Shown in pieces: positions 8,320 through 17,181 of a stretch of 45,196 bases of DNA; the stretch's first letter is position 1, and every line of letters begins with the position of its first letter. The notes under the pieces were generated by a model, which worked only from the letters and a program-made list of their open reading frames with translations, was not told where the DNA came from and ran no database searches. This stretch comes from Acidobacteriota bacterium (GTDB lineage: Bacteria > Chlamydiota > Chlamydiia > Chlamydiales > Rhabdochlamydiaceae): the NCBI GenBank assembly GCA_903970255.1, contig CAJCHM010000065.1:1-45196 (forward strand), given 5' to 3'. The position numbers were made by a program, and so were the translations under genes.

Positions 8320-9401
8320 CTATAGTTATCATCCTCATCTTCTTCATAGTCATCGTCGTCGTCGAGATTTTCTTCGTCAACTGCATTGCAAAAGATCATA
8401 CGTCCCGAGGTAGTATGCTTAACTGAGAGTACTTTTGCATCGATCGTATCCCCAATATAGTTACCGCCGCCATTGACTACAACCATCGTTCCATCATCGA
8501 GATAACCAACTCCTTGTCGAGGCTCTTTACCGTAGCGCTGGACCTTGATCTTGATATATTCACCGGCTTGCATGAGAGGTTTGAGGGCGTTGGATAGGGT
8601 GTGGATGTTGATGACCCGGATCCCTTCAATAGAGGCCATCTGGATGCGGCTGATGTCGGCTGTAAGGAGGTTGGCATCGAGCAGGCGTGCAAGACGTAGA
8701 AGTTTTCCCTGGGTTTCCTTAACATCAGGGAAGTCAGTGTCATTAAAACGCAGCTCTAGTTCTGGGATATCTTCGAGTTTTTTTATCACCTCTAGACATC
8801 TTCTAGCTTTGTTTTTCGAAAATTCGTCGCCGATTTCAGCAAGGGTATAAAGCTCCTTAATCACAAAGCGCGGGATCACTAATTGATGATCAAAGAGGCC
8901 TGTTGCTGAGGCATCAATAATCCGTGCGTCAGAAAGCACTGAGCTGTCGAGGATGAGGTCTTTCTTTTTCTCTCGGGTTGGAGAGAATTTGACAAAAGGG
9001 ATGCTCACGTACAACTCATCGGAGGCCCTGAGCGTCATGATTGTTCCAAGGTAGGTCCCAAAGAGGAAAAGAGCAATTTTGATGATTTCCAAAGTTTCTG
9101 GCTGGAGGATGATCGAGATACGGCTGATTTCTAAGATTGCATCAAAAACCAGAACCAGGGCTTGCCCCATCAAATAGCCAATGAATATTCCGATGATGGC
9201 AATATTGAAGGCGCGTAAATTGAACCTTTTGAACGCGATGTCAAAGGCGATAAGTAGAAAACCGAATACAAGCCCTAAGATAATTCCTATTAAAGCGTTA
9301 ATATGCACGGCGCCGTTTGGACTTGACACCATAAATGTGGTCATAAAGAAAATGCTTAATACTACAAACAGGCTCCGCATGAAAGCGATTGAGATGTTCA
9401 T
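8316..9401 (-). CDS. PIN-TRAM domain membrane protein (YacL type)
   Basis: 361 residues. The N-terminal 130 residues contain about four transmembrane segments (for example VLSIFFMTTFMV, IGIILGLVFGFLLIAF, IAIIGIFIGYLMGQALV, IALFLFGTYLGTIMTL). A PIN nuclease-like domain follows, with its acidic start LILDSSVLSDARI and a late LLTADISRIQ. A TRAM RNA-binding domain comes next (IKVQRYGKEPRQGVGYLDDGTMVVV) and then a strongly acidic tail. This is the architecture of YacL-type proteins, whose function is poorly defined. It is the first gene of a pair with acpS. Confidence 0.88.
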   Translation of the reverse strand: MNISIAFMRSLFVVLSIFFMTTFMVSSPNGAVHINALIGIILGLVFGFLLIAFDIAFKRFNLRAFNIAIIGIFIGYLMGQALVLVFDAILEISRISIILQPETLEIIKIALFLFGTYLGTIMTLRASDELYVSIPFVKFSPTREKKKDLILDSSVLSDARIIDASATGLFDHQLVIPRFVIKELYTLAEIGDEFSKNKARRCLEVIKKLEDIPELELRFNDTDFPDVKETQGKLLRLARLLDANLLTADISRIQMASIEGIRVINIHTLSNALKPLMQAGEYIKIKVQRYGKEPRQGVGYLDDGTMVVVNGGGNYIGDTIDAKVLSVKHTTSGRMIFCNAVDEENLDDDDDYEEDEDDNYR

Positions 9402-9598
9402 GTTTTTTGGTCTCCAAAGTCTATTTTTAAGAGCAGCTCTAAGATGATAGTACCATCAAAGAACTTATACACTGTGAAGGATTGTAGAAATCCTTTTGAT
9501 TTTTGTCGATAAACTAATATTTGGATGTTTTTTTTTGATCCATTCCACAAAATCTGGCTTGCTGGTATTCTTTTGAAAAATGAGGATGGAGGGTGGTC

Positions 9599-10093
9599 AT
9601 GGGTTTGAGCAAGACGGTGTGGATTGCAATTTCTGGAATAATCTGGTTTGTCGTGGGAATTGGGCTTTTGACTCTGGGTTTGAATTTTATTATTTATAAA
9701 GCCCAAGTGAATGTGAGTGAGACAACTTCGCTGATAGCCAGAATTTCTCCTATTGCAGGAGGAAGGGAACAGGCCGCATTAGCTTTGATTACGATAGGTC
9801 TTATTATTGGATTTATCAAAGGGCGGTTTGTGCTTGTCAAGACGGTAAAGCGCGTTGTGGAGAGAATTCTCTCCCTAGATGTACCGCTTAAGTTTACCAA
9901 GATTTACAGCCGTGGGTATCTTTTACTGATTGGTTCCATGATAGCGCTGGGTTTGAGTATGAAATGGTTTGGACTTCCAGCGGAGGTCAGAGGGCTGATC
10001 GATGTCGCCATCGGCTCGGCACTGATGAATGGAGCCTCCAGCTATTTCCGCAGTGCGATGCATGTCAACAGAGAGTTAAAGAAATCGAATTAG
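9599..10093 (+). CDS. Small integral membrane protein, unknown
   Basis: 164 residues from ATG 9599; the GGAGGG at 9588-9593 is a strong ribosome binding site and decides this start over the GTG at 9593. The sequence has three to four hydrophobic segments: about residues 8-30, 54-66, 98-118 and 125-137. A short basic tail (RELKKSN) follows. No family recognised. It is convergent with the glycosylase gene, whose end it overlaps by 4 bp. The 190-bp gap before it (9402-9592) shows no other gene. Confidence 0.75.
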   Translation: MGLSKTVWIAISGIIWFVVGIGLLTLGLNFIIYKAQVNVSETTSLIARISPIAGGREQAALALITIGLIIGFIKGRFVLVKTVKRVVERILSLDVPLKFTKIYSRGYLLLIGSMIALGLSMKWFGLPAEVRGLIDVAIGSALMNGASSYFRSAMHVNRELKKSN

Positions 10094-10767
10094 ACAGGTC
10101 TATAGCACCAGCATTCTATGGTATGGTCATTCACCATACCGACAGCTTGCATGAATGCATAGATGATTGTCGAGCCGACAAAGGTCATGCCCCGCTTTTT
10201 TAAGTCTTTTGAGAGTGCATCGCTTTCCCGGGTTTTTGTGGGAACTTCTGCGGAGTTTTTCCAGTGATTGAGAATCGGTTGCCCATTTACAAATCCCCAT
10301 ACATAGCGATCAAATGAACCAAATTCCTCTTGAATCATAAGATAGACCCTAGCGTTCTGACGGGCGCTGTAAATTTTCAGCCGATTCCGGATAATCCTAG
10401 AAACGGGGCTTGGAGATGGCAAATTGAGGCAACCTTTTGATTCAGAATCTTGCATCACTTTGCCATCTCGAACTGCCGTTTCTGGGATCATTTCTGTATT
10501 TGTGCGCAACGATTCTAGCTCCTCATCGCTCATCGAAGCGACTGCTTGAGGATCAAACTGATGAAAGGCTCTTCTGTAGCCCTCTCGCCTCTTAAGAATG
10601 GTCTCCCAACTCAAGCCCGCTTGAGCGCCCTCAAGAACGAGCATCTCAAACAAATGGCGGTCATCGTGAACCGGAATGCCCCATTCTTCATCATGGTACT
10701 TAGCATAAAATTCCTTGCCGGCGCTTGAGCCAAAGCATCTTTTTTTTCCATCGGTTCCCATTGTCAT
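10090..10767 (-). CDS. tag: DNA-3-methyladenine glycosylase I with in-frame insertion
   Basis: Base-excision repair enzyme removing 3-methyladenine. The 225-residue product shows family motifs YHDEEWGIPVHDD (24-36), LEGAQAGLSW with the pocket Glu and Trp, RNRLKI, FVNGQP, and the Cys/His zinc ligands (C11 and H25 early, NDHTIEC late). E. coli Tag is 187 residues; the excess is one block of about 32 residues (IPETAV... to ...SPSPVSR) between SLRTNTE and IIRNRLKI, a site with no gap in E. coli. The DNA of that block is a palindrome (10394-10488). The Trp normally two residues after the first Cys is absent. ATG overlaps the stop of the glycosyltransferase upstream; an in-frame ATG at 10761 is equally possible. 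Confidence 0.9.
   Translation of the reverse strand: MTMGTDGKKRCFGSSAGKEFYAKYHDEEWGIPVHDDRHLFEMLVLEGAQAGLSWETILKRREGYRRAFHQFDPQAVASMSDEELESLRTNTEMIPETAVRDGKVMQDSESKGCLNLPSPSPVSRIIRNRLKIYSARQNARVYLMIQEEFGSFDRYVWGFVNGQPILNHWKNSAEVPTKTRESDALSKDLKKRGMTFVGSTIIYAFMQAVGMVNDHTIECWCYRPV
10394..10488. repeat. Palindromic element inserted in frame in tag
   Basis: Arms 10394-10423 and 10459-10488 are inverted repeats matching at 25 of 30 positions, including an exact gagatggcaaa core; the loop is 35 bp. The element coincides with the extra block of the glycosylase, is read through without a stop and keeps the frame. Its sequence is unrelated to the intergenic palindromes of this window. Read in the gene's frame it gives a polar, Pro/Ser-containing segment likely to loop out of the fold. 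Confidence 0.8.
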
Positions 10768-11687
10768 AGCAGCTTTTCAAACCTCTCAAGAACCTTGTCC
10801 ACTGAGATAAGTTTTTTCCAATATTGATCTCGAAGACGAAATCCTCGAATATTAGGAATCCATGGCGGCGGGGTCACGACCACGCCTCTGGCCCAACTCG
10901 GGCGCCAAAATTTCGATGCTTGCTTATGCCTGCAAATCGTGAGTGTTGGCAATCCTAGGCAAGAAGCCAAGTGCCCAATACCGGAATCATTTCCAATCAT
11001 ATAGCCTGATTGAGCAACGTAAGATGCCATTTCTACAGGATTGGAAAATAGAGGAGCTATCCAGAGGTTCTCATCCCATCCCTTTTTTTCTTCTTCAGTA
11101 AGAATGAGAGAGGGGATGAATCCTTTTTTTTGAAGATGTTTGCACAATTGCAAGTACTTTTGCTTGGGCCAATTCTTTCCTTCCCGCGAACTAGAAGGAT
11201 GGATCACCACTCGATTTTTAAAATGGCGCAGGCGGATGTGTTCGGGTAAAGCGATCCCGTTGGCCTTCGTGACAACCCTGAGCCCTAAAATATCCTTGCA
11301 GAAAGCATAAAGATTATCCAGAAAAGGGCGATTGCCATCAAAACGCCCCCCCTCCCAATAAGGGTAATCATTGCGTGGCGTTGCAATCGGATTAAGAACG
11401 GTTGTCTTGTCGGGATATACACGCAGGCAGTAGTTTAATACACCCAATACAGGAGCAGACCTCTCAAAGAAGATAAAAAACTGATCAAATTGACTTAAAC
11501 TCTCCTCTAAATCTTCGAGAGGAGGAAACTTTAGAATCGGCAAATCGGGAAACAGGGGCTGAAAAGACTCTAAAAAAGGATGAAAGGTGGTGACAGTTCC
11601 TCCATTCAATTGCAAGTTATTGGAAAGAACAAGAGAAATGATCCCATCTCCCATTCCACGACAACAAAACACTGCACACCGCTGCAT
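10764..11687 (-). CDS. Glycosyltransferase family 9, heptosyltransferase-like
   Basis: 307 residues from ATG 11687 (preceded closely by GGAGGA); a GTG at 11714 would add nine residues. The N-terminus has the CCRGMGDGIISLVLSNNL pattern of family 9, the donor-site region has VVIHPSSSREGKNWPKQKYLQL, and the late motif MIGNDSGIGHLASCLGLPTLTICR is diagnostic of ADP-heptose:LPS heptosyltransferases and relatives. It is probably a cytoplasmic or membrane-associated enzyme of lipopolysaccharide or other glycan assembly; the exact sugar is not decidable. Operon with tag (4-bp overlap). Confidence 0.82.
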   Translation of the reverse strand: MQRCAVFCCRGMGDGIISLVLSNNLQLNGGTVTTFHPFLESFQPLFPDLPILKFPPLEDLEESLSQFDQFFIFFERSAPVLGVLNYCLRVYPDKTTVLNPIATPRNDYPYWEGGRFDGNRPFLDNLYAFCKDILGLRVVTKANGIALPEHIRLRHFKNRVVIHPSSSREGKNWPKQKYLQLCKHLQKKGFIPSLILTEEEKKGWDENLWIAPLFSNPVEMASYVAQSGYMIGNDSGIGHLASCLGLPTLTICRHKQASKFWRPSWARGVVVTPPPWIPNIRGFRLRDQYWKKLISVDKVLERFEKLL

Positions 11688-11748
11688 ACTCCTCCGAAGA
11701 AAAACCGCACCCACTATAAATCAAAATGATGTTTTCCAACACTCAACT

Positions 11749-12174
11749 TTACTTATGATAAGCTGTTCCTTTATTTATTTCTAACGAGCGGTAGATTTGT
11801 TCGACAAGGATCAGACGGGTGATTTGATGGGTGAATGTCATTTTGGAAAGAGAGATTAAATTCCGGGATAAGGTTTTGAGCTTAAGCGGAATCCCGGAAT
11901 GGCCTCCAATCACAAAACTCATCCTTGAGTGGCACCTTTCCAGCTCTTTTATCAAAAAATGGCAGAATTGTTCGCTGCTGAGTTGCCTGCCTTGGGGGTC
12001 TAGACAGATAAAGTTTGCTTCCTTTTCTAATAATTGCTTCAAATTCTCATCAGTTTTTGCTAAAATCCATTCAAAGCCAAGGATGGGCTTGAGGCGCTTT
12101 TCATATTCTTCAAGCGCCTCTTGGAGCCACGTTTCCTTTGTTTTGCCCACTGAATAAACTTTAATTTTGTACAT
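11749..12174 (-). CDS. rlmH: 23S rRNA pseudouridine-1915 N3-methyltransferase RlmH
   Basis: SPOUT-class methyltransferase acting on helix 69 of the 23S rRNA in assembled ribosomes. The 141-residue product starts MYKIKVYSVGK. It has LDPQGRQLSSEQF, the SAM-binding FVIGGHSGIP and the knot C-terminus HQITRLILVEQIYRSLEI...YHK typical of the family. The ATG at 12174 was chosen over an upstream ATG at 12225 because family similarity begins there; the upstream segment also overlaps lgt. It abuts, head to head, the lgt start at 12175, so the two genes share no intergenic DNA. Confidence 0.92.
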   Translation of the reverse strand: MYKIKVYSVGKTKETWLQEALEEYEKRLKPILGFEWILAKTDENLKQLLEKEANFICLDPQGRQLSSEQFCHFLIKELERCHSRMSFVIGGHSGIPLKLKTLSRNLISLSKMTFTHQITRLILVEQIYRSLEINKGTAYHK

Positions 12175-13032
12175 ATGATTTTTTTTGCTTATTTCATTTG
12201 GGATCCAAGTCCGGGAATGTTTCATTTCAACATCCCGCTTTTGAACAGGCCTCTGCTTTGGTATGGCTTTCTTTTTGCCTTTGGGTTCTTTGTCGGTTAC
12301 CTGGTTCTTCTCTACTTGTTGAAACGCTATTTTCTCTTAAATGCGAAAATTTGCAAAACGAATTTGAAGGATCAGACAAAAAGAGCGGCGGAGAGGCTCA
12401 CTTTTTACGTGGTCCTCGGTGCAATCATTGGCTCCAGGCTGGGCGATGTTCTGTTCTATCAAAGCTTTTCAGAGATTGTACGCCACCCTCTTTCGATCAT
12501 TGCCATCTGGCAGGGGGGGCTCTCCTCTCACGGAGGAGCAGTGGGGATACTCATCGCTCTGTGGATTTTTGCGGCGCGCTGTAAAATCCCTTTTTGGACA
12601 GCGGTAGATTTTACGGTCATCCCTACTGCAATTGCAGCTGTCTTTATTCGGATAGGCAATTTTTTTAACCAGGAGATTTTAGGCGCGCCGACGCATCTTC
12701 CTTGGGGGATTATTTTTTTGCACCCAGCAGATGGAGGGGCAGTGGTTCCACGCCATCCAGCCCAGCTTTATGAAGCGCTTTGGTACCTGATTTCTTTTTG
12801 CATCCTTTTAGGGTACTGGCATCGCCATTTGCCTTTTAAACCTGTTGGCAAGCTAACCGGATTATTTCTGATTCTTGTGTTTGGGTTTCGTTTTTTGATC
12901 GAGTTTCTTAAAGTTGAGCAAAGTGTGTATTTGAGCTCATCTTCATTTCTGACGATGGGACAGATTTTGAGCTTGCCATTCATTGCTTTGGGTCTGTGGC
13001 TTTTTTTTCGAAAGAAATCAAGTTTGCACTAG
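12175..13032 (+). CDS. lgt: Prolipoprotein diacylglyceryl transferase Lgt
   Basis: Adds diacylglycerol from phosphatidylglycerol to the lipobox Cys of pre-lipoproteins at the inner membrane. The 285-residue product has about seven hydrophobic segments, the WDPSPGMF N-terminal motif of chlamydial members, the SHGGAVG motif with the essential His (about 116-122), and RIGNFFNQEILG (about 158-169), the Lgt signature. Start at 12175 fits the WDPSP motif, though no ribosome binding site is evident. The 3' end overlaps the convergent gene at 13018 by 15 bp. Confidence 0.95.
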   Translation: MIFFAYFIWDPSPGMFHFNIPLLNRPLLWYGFLFAFGFFVGYLVLLYLLKRYFLLNAKICKTNLKDQTKRAAERLTFYVVLGAIIGSRLGDVLFYQSFSEIVRHPLSIIAIWQGGLSSHGGAVGILIALWIFAARCKIPFWTAVDFTVIPTAIAAVFIRIGNFFNQEILGAPTHLPWGIIFLHPADGGAVVPRHPAQLYEALWYLISFCILLGYWHRHLPFKPVGKLTGLFLILVFGFRFLIEFLKVEQSVYLSSSSFLTMGQILSLPFIALGLWLFFRKKSSLH

Positions 13033-14892
13033 CGCAGCATCTGCCTGCTTTCTATCAAAGGGGATAAGAGGCAGAGATTTATGGACGATTTCTTGCAGTT
13101 GCTTCACCAGATGTTGGTGATCTAAAGTGGCACCAGAAAATAAGAGATTGCAGGAGTGCCATTTAAGAAAACGATCAAAAGAGGAGTCCTCTTGCAATCC
13201 AAAAAGGCTATACCAAGCATACTTGTAAAGGATCCAGACGCGTGAGGAGAGTTGCCCTGAATAGGGAGCTAGCTCAGGATAGGATTTGAGGTAGTCCTCA
13301 CAGATCTGGCCGACAAAGGTGTGGTGCGGCAAGAGGTCAGCTTGTGCCTTGTGTTTTTTGCATATCAGAGCAAGTAGAGTACTCTCTTTGTTTAACTGAA
13401 TCGATCGGCAGAGCATATCTCCCTGAAGAGCCCAGATGTGAATTTTTTTCTCAATATCATCCCAAGCTTTTATTCTAATAAGCTCCTTGGCGCGCTTAAA
13501 GAAGCTGACAGTCTCATGGACAAGGGAAGAAAAGCTAAGGGTTGGATTTTCGATTAAAGTGCTCGCAACTTCCTCTTCGATCCGCTGGCCGATCCGATAG
13601 GGGAGTTTTTCAAGCAGCCCTTCGGTTTCACTTAAGGATTTCCAGATGGCAATCTCTAGAAAATCTATTTCCTTGCCATGCAATGGGGGTAAAAGCTTGG
13701 TTTCTTTGTAAGCTGTCCAGATGGCATCGGCAACAAACGTTGGGGAACGGCAAAATTCTTCGCTTTTCATTAATACAAGCTCTGCTGAAATAAAGGCATA
13801 GAGGGCTTGCGGCAGATCTGGGCGGTTATCTTTAGCCTTTGGATAAAGACTTTCTACAGCCGCTCTGATAGTGGTTTCGCTCAAAGTTTTAGGAAGCCCG
13901 CTTGCAAGAGTATAAAGGGCCGTCATTCTTCGAACCAGCTCACAAAGGTGAGGATGGGGCTGGGCGGTTTTACAAAGGGAATTGTGTCGGAAGATGAAAT
14001 GATTCATCGCCATCTTTTGTTCGCTTAAAAATAGGGTATGCAGGCGCGATATAGGGTAGAGCTTTTCCGCAATGAGCGCAGAGACATTGCCGATCATTTG
14101 ATCAATGGATGAAAAACTGGGAAGTTCATGGAGTGAAAGAAGCGTCTCTTTGACTTGATGTTCAAGCTGATAGCAGTCTATTTGAGGATCTTTGGCGCTG
14201 ATCTGAAGAATTGTCTTAACGATGAGTTTATCAATTTGATCATACTCATCATAAGGGCTGCTATGCTGATTTGCACCACTATCTTTTAAAAGATGGCGCT
14301 GGATCGACCAGATCATTTTGGTAAGATGAGCAAGCTGGGGGCGAACTCCGTCAATGGTTGCGATGCACTCGCTCATTTTATTGGCCACTTGCGTTGCATA
14401 ATAAGAGGGATGCAAATGGCTGGAATTTCCATAGGGGTGGTAGTTTTTCAGATTTTCTTTGATAAAAAAATCGATGTTAAGTTTGCCATCTTCTGTAACA
14501 GCTTCTTTTTGTTGTTGAATCTGTTGAGAATAATAGGCCACTTTTTCCCATGTTTTTTTCAAAGCGGAAACGCCAAGCCTTAGCAGGGGGAATTGCTTTT
14601 GAAATTCGGGAGCAATCTTTAAGAGAAGCTCTTCCTGCAGCTTAATAGACCATTTTTTAGATGTGCCGCACTGCTGCATCTCCTGTTTAACTTTTTGAGA
14701 AAGAAATAGATTCAAGTCGGAATAAGGGTCGTAAAATTCTGGAGATTCATCAACAGCTGATATTAAATCAGCCAATGCTTCATTTCTTTTTTTCGCACTA
14801 ATAGGAATTGATGATGTAACGAATTTTGATGAGTTAGACCAGAAATTATCTGAAGAATGATAAGGTGTTTTTGTTTCGGACATAAAAAGCAT
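13018..14892 (-). CDS. Large helical protein of unknown function
   Basis: 624 residues (621 if ATG 14883 is used). No signal peptide, transmembrane segment or known motif. The N-terminal 40 residues are Ser/Thr-rich (SSDNFWSNSSKFVTSSIP), as seen in some secreted effectors. The remainder is predominantly amphipathic helix with scattered His and Cys. Composition and codon use resemble the neighbouring housekeeping genes. It is convergent with lgt and its 5' side faces the palindromic element at 14981. Possibly a chlamydia-specific family; I cannot assign a function. Confidence 0.65.
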   Translation of the reverse strand: MLFMSETKTPYHSSDNFWSNSSKFVTSSIPISAKKRNEALADLISAVDESPEFYDPYSDLNLFLSQKVKQEMQQCGTSKKWSIKLQEELLLKIAPEFQKQFPLLRLGVSALKKTWEKVAYYSQQIQQQKEAVTEDGKLNIDFFIKENLKNYHPYGNSSHLHPSYYATQVANKMSECIATIDGVRPQLAHLTKMIWSIQRHLLKDSGANQHSSPYDEYDQIDKLIVKTILQISAKDPQIDCYQLEHQVKETLLSLHELPSFSSIDQMIGNVSALIAEKLYPISRLHTLFLSEQKMAMNHFIFRHNSLCKTAQPHPHLCELVRRMTALYTLASGLPKTLSETTIRAAVESLYPKAKDNRPDLPQALYAFISAELVLMKSEEFCRSPTFVADAIWTAYKETKLLPPLHGKEIDFLEIAIWKSLSETEGLLEKLPYRIGQRIEEEVASTLIENPTLSFSSLVHETVSFFKRAKELIRIKAWDDIEKKIHIWALQGDMLCRSIQLNKESTLLALICKKHKAQADLLPHHTFVGQICEDYLKSYPELAPYSGQLSSRVWILYKYAWYSLFGLQEDSSFDRFLKWHSCNLLFSGATLDHQHLVKQLQEIVHKSLPLIPFDRKQADAALVQT

Positions 14893-14980
14893 TTTTTTTA
14901 AGTGTTATTCTTGTGTCTAACTGAACCTGTTTTTTTTTGTCTAACGTTTTTATTGAAAAATAGTTTGAATAAGAAATTCA

Positions 14981-15085
14981 AACTGGACTTTAGCCATTGG
15001 AGCGGGGCGATTTTTCTAGATACCGCCCCCAGGCAGGGGGATGCTATCTGGGAAAAGCGGCCCGCTCCAATGGCTAATGAAAGTT
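14981..15085. repeat. Palindromic repeat element, copy 2 (short form)
   Basis: A 105-bp version of the family: the left end is identical to copy 1 through aactggactttagccattggag, and the inner segments gatttttctagata and gatgctatctgggaaaag are shared. The internal hairpin with gaattttgtaatgg present in copies 1 and 3 is missing. The right end is degenerate (ggctaatgaaagtt instead of ggctaaagtccagtt). It lies in the divergent region between the 13018-14892 gene and ssb, directly upstream of a promoter-like sequence. Confidence 0.88.
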
Positions 15086-15086
15086 C

Positions 15087-15115
15087 TTGAGAATTTTCAC
15101 ACTTAAGAGAATAAT
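15087..15115 (+). promoter_or_regulatory. Candidate promoter of the ssb-pepA-rluA operon
   Basis: TTGAGA (15087-15092) and AATAAT (15110-15115) with 17-bp spacing, each matching the consensus at five of six positions. It begins two bases after the end of the palindromic element, leaving an untranslated leader of about 70 nt before the ssb ATG at 15193. An atttgg/ccaaat inverted pair lies in that leader. Confidence 0.45.
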
Positions 15116-15192
15116 CATGAGAAATTTGGCTGATCTGGAATGGTATCCAATAGAGACCAAATCCAGCTTGTGCTACAAAAGAGGCTAAAACG

Positions 15193-15666
15193 ATGAATCA
15201 GATTACCATTGCAGGACATTTGGGTTCAGACCCTGAAGTGCGCTTTACATCTTCCGGACAAAAAGTGACAACATTAAGAGTTGCTGCTCGTGCGCGCAGA
15301 GGCAGTAAAGACAAAGATGAGACAATTTGGTGGAAAGTGACGATTTGGGGAGAGCAGTTTGACAAGATCATTCCTTATTTCAAGAAGGGAAGCGCGATCA
15401 TTGTTGTTGGCGAACTGAGCAAACCAGAAATCTTCACCGACCGAGAAGGCAGACCGCAAGTTTCCATGAATATCACTGCACAGAGCGTGATGTTTAGCCC
15501 ATTTGGTAGAACAGATGGCCAAGGGGGAGCGGAAGGATCTTCACAGCAGAGCCCAGCTTCTCAACCTGAGATGGCCCACGCTGCGCATCATGGAGGCCCA
15601 GAGATCTCCTCTCACGGTCAGGGCAGACCTGATCCATCATTTTCTGAGGATGAAATTCCGTTTTAG
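15193..15666 (+). CDS. ssb: Single-stranded DNA-binding protein Ssb
   Basis: Coats single-stranded DNA in replication, repair and recombination. 157 residues: an OB fold over about 1-105 (MNQITIAGHLGSDPEVRFTSSGQKV, IWWKVTIWGEQFDKI, VVVGELSKPEIFTDREGRPQ), a Gly/Gln/Ser/His linker, and the C-terminal acidic tip DEIPF that recruits partner proteins. RBS AGAGG precedes the ATG. Followed after 30 bp by pepA, an order also known in Chlamydia. Confidence 0.95.
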   Translation: MNQITIAGHLGSDPEVRFTSSGQKVTTLRVAARARRGSKDKDETIWWKVTIWGEQFDKIIPYFKKGSAIIVVGELSKPEIFTDREGRPQVSMNITAQSVMFSPFGRTDGQGGAEGSSQQSPASQPEMAHAAHHGGPEISSHGQGRPDPSFSEDEIPF

Positions 15667-15696
15667 ATATTTTTTAACTTTTTATAAGGGGATCTC

Positions 15697-17181
15697 ATGC
15701 ACATCCATGCTGTTTCTAAAGTCCAAAGCCGCCAAACTGCAGATGTGATCGTCGTCCCCGTCTGGCACGATAAAAAAAAACCGCTGATTGCTTCTGATGG
15801 CAAAGAGTTTGAGGCGGATGCTAAGTTCCCCTTTGAAGAAGGGGATTTTCTCGGCAAGGAAGGGGAGACACTCCTACTTTACCGAGATAAAGGCAAAGAA
15901 AGAAGAATTCTGTTTTTAGGACTTGGATCCAAGAAACCCTGTTTGCCAGATACCTTACGATGCGCATACGCATCAGCGATCAAGGTGTTGCGGGCTAAAA
16001 AAATGCAGAGCGTTTGTTTTTTACTTCCCCAAACAGATCAGCTTAGCCACGACGTGCTATGCAAAGCTATTTTTGAAGGTGTTTTGCTGGCAAGCTACAG
16101 CTTCGATGTTTTCAAGACAGACTCTTTAAAGGAAGAGGACCGCCCAAAACTAGATGAGATCTGCTTTTGCCCGCTCAATAAGGAAGGGGTTGCATTACTC
16201 AAAAAAACAGAGACTATCATTCAGTCCGTAAATTTTGTGCGCGACCTTGTCAATGGAAATGCAGATGATGTCACAATTGATGCTTTTAAAGGGTTCGCAA
16301 AGAATTTTGAGAAAGAATATTCCCATGTAAAGACAACAATCCTTGATAAAAAAGCTTTAGAAAAAGAGAAGATGGGATTGCTTTTGGCAGTCGGTAGAGC
16401 AGCTGTCCACGAGCCTGCGTTAGTGATTCTTGAGTATAAGGGGAATCCCCACTCCAAGGAAAAAATTGCCATCGTAGGCAAAGGGATCACATACGATACC
16501 GGTGGCCTTAATATCAAAACAAGCGGTATGGAGACGATGAAATGCGACATGGCAGGAGCTGCCACTGCGCTTGGCATCATCCGGGTTGCCTCCGAGCTTA
16601 AACTCAAAGTCAACCTCGTCAGCGTGCTAGCGCTAGCAGAGAATGCGCTCGGCCCTACTAGCTATAAACCTGGAGATGTCTATCGCAGTAGGTCGGGAAA
16701 AACTGTCGAGATTTCAAATACAGATGCAGAGGGGCGCCTAGTGCTAGCTGATGCGATTTCTTATACAGAAGAGAAATATGCTCCTACCCAACTGATCGAT
16801 TTTGCAACGCTCACAGGGGGAGTTGTCGTCGCACTTGGAGAGGAGGCAACGGGATTATTTTCCAATAACGACGCTCTTGCTAAAGCTTTGGAAAAGTCGG
16901 GAGAGGAGACTCATGAGCGGATCTGGCGCATGCCTCTTTATCCTGAGTATAAGGAGTACCTCAAATCCCCTATTGCAGATATTAAAAATTCCGGTCCTCG
17001 CAAAGCAAGCGCGGGATCTGGGGCCACATTCATTCAATACTTTGTTAAATCGGTTCCTTGGGCCCATCTGGATATCGCCGGAACAGCGTATCTCTCTGAG
17101 CTCAAACCCTACCACCCAACAGCGGCAACAGGTGTCGGGATCCGCCTGCTCGTGGATTTTCTTGAGCAGAAGTGCCGATGA
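15697..17181 (+). CDS. pepA: Leucyl aminopeptidase PepA
   Basis: Cytoplasmic dinuclear-metal aminopeptidase (family M17) releasing N-terminal amino acids from peptides. The 494-residue product has metal-ligand and catalytic motifs GKGITYDTGGLNIK (about 261-274), MKCDMAGAA, and the signature NTDAEGRL (about 341-348). Start ATG 15697 is preceded by AAGGGG. Length is normal for the family. Its TGA overlaps the ATG of the pseudouridine synthase gene, implying coupled translation. Confidence 0.96.
   Translation: MHIHAVSKVQSRQTADVIVVPVWHDKKKPLIASDGKEFEADAKFPFEEGDFLGKEGETLLLYRDKGKERRILFLGLGSKKPCLPDTLRCAYASAIKVLRAKKMQSVCFLLPQTDQLSHDVLCKAIFEGVLLASYSFDVFKTDSLKEEDRPKLDEICFCPLNKEGVALLKKTETIIQSVNFVRDLVNGNADDVTIDAFKGFAKNFEKEYSHVKTTILDKKALEKEKMGLLLAVGRAAVHEPALVILEYKGNPHSKEKIAIVGKGITYDTGGLNIKTSGMETMKCDMAGAATALGIIRVASELKLKVNLVSVLALAENALGPTSYKPGDVYRSRSGKTVEISNTDAEGRLVLADAISYTEEKYAPTQLIDFATLTGGVVVALGEEATGLFSNNDALAKALEKSGEETHERIWRMPLYPEYKEYLKSPIADIKNSGPRKASAGSGATFIQYFVKSVPWAHLDIAGTAYLSELKPYHPTAATGVGIRLLVDFLEQKCR

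Noticed and set aside
9402-9592. Intergenic region before the small membrane protein, with an overlapping minus-strand frame
   Set aside because: The frame continues into the antisense of a real gene and shows no protein-like pattern; no RNA gene or hairpin of note was seen.
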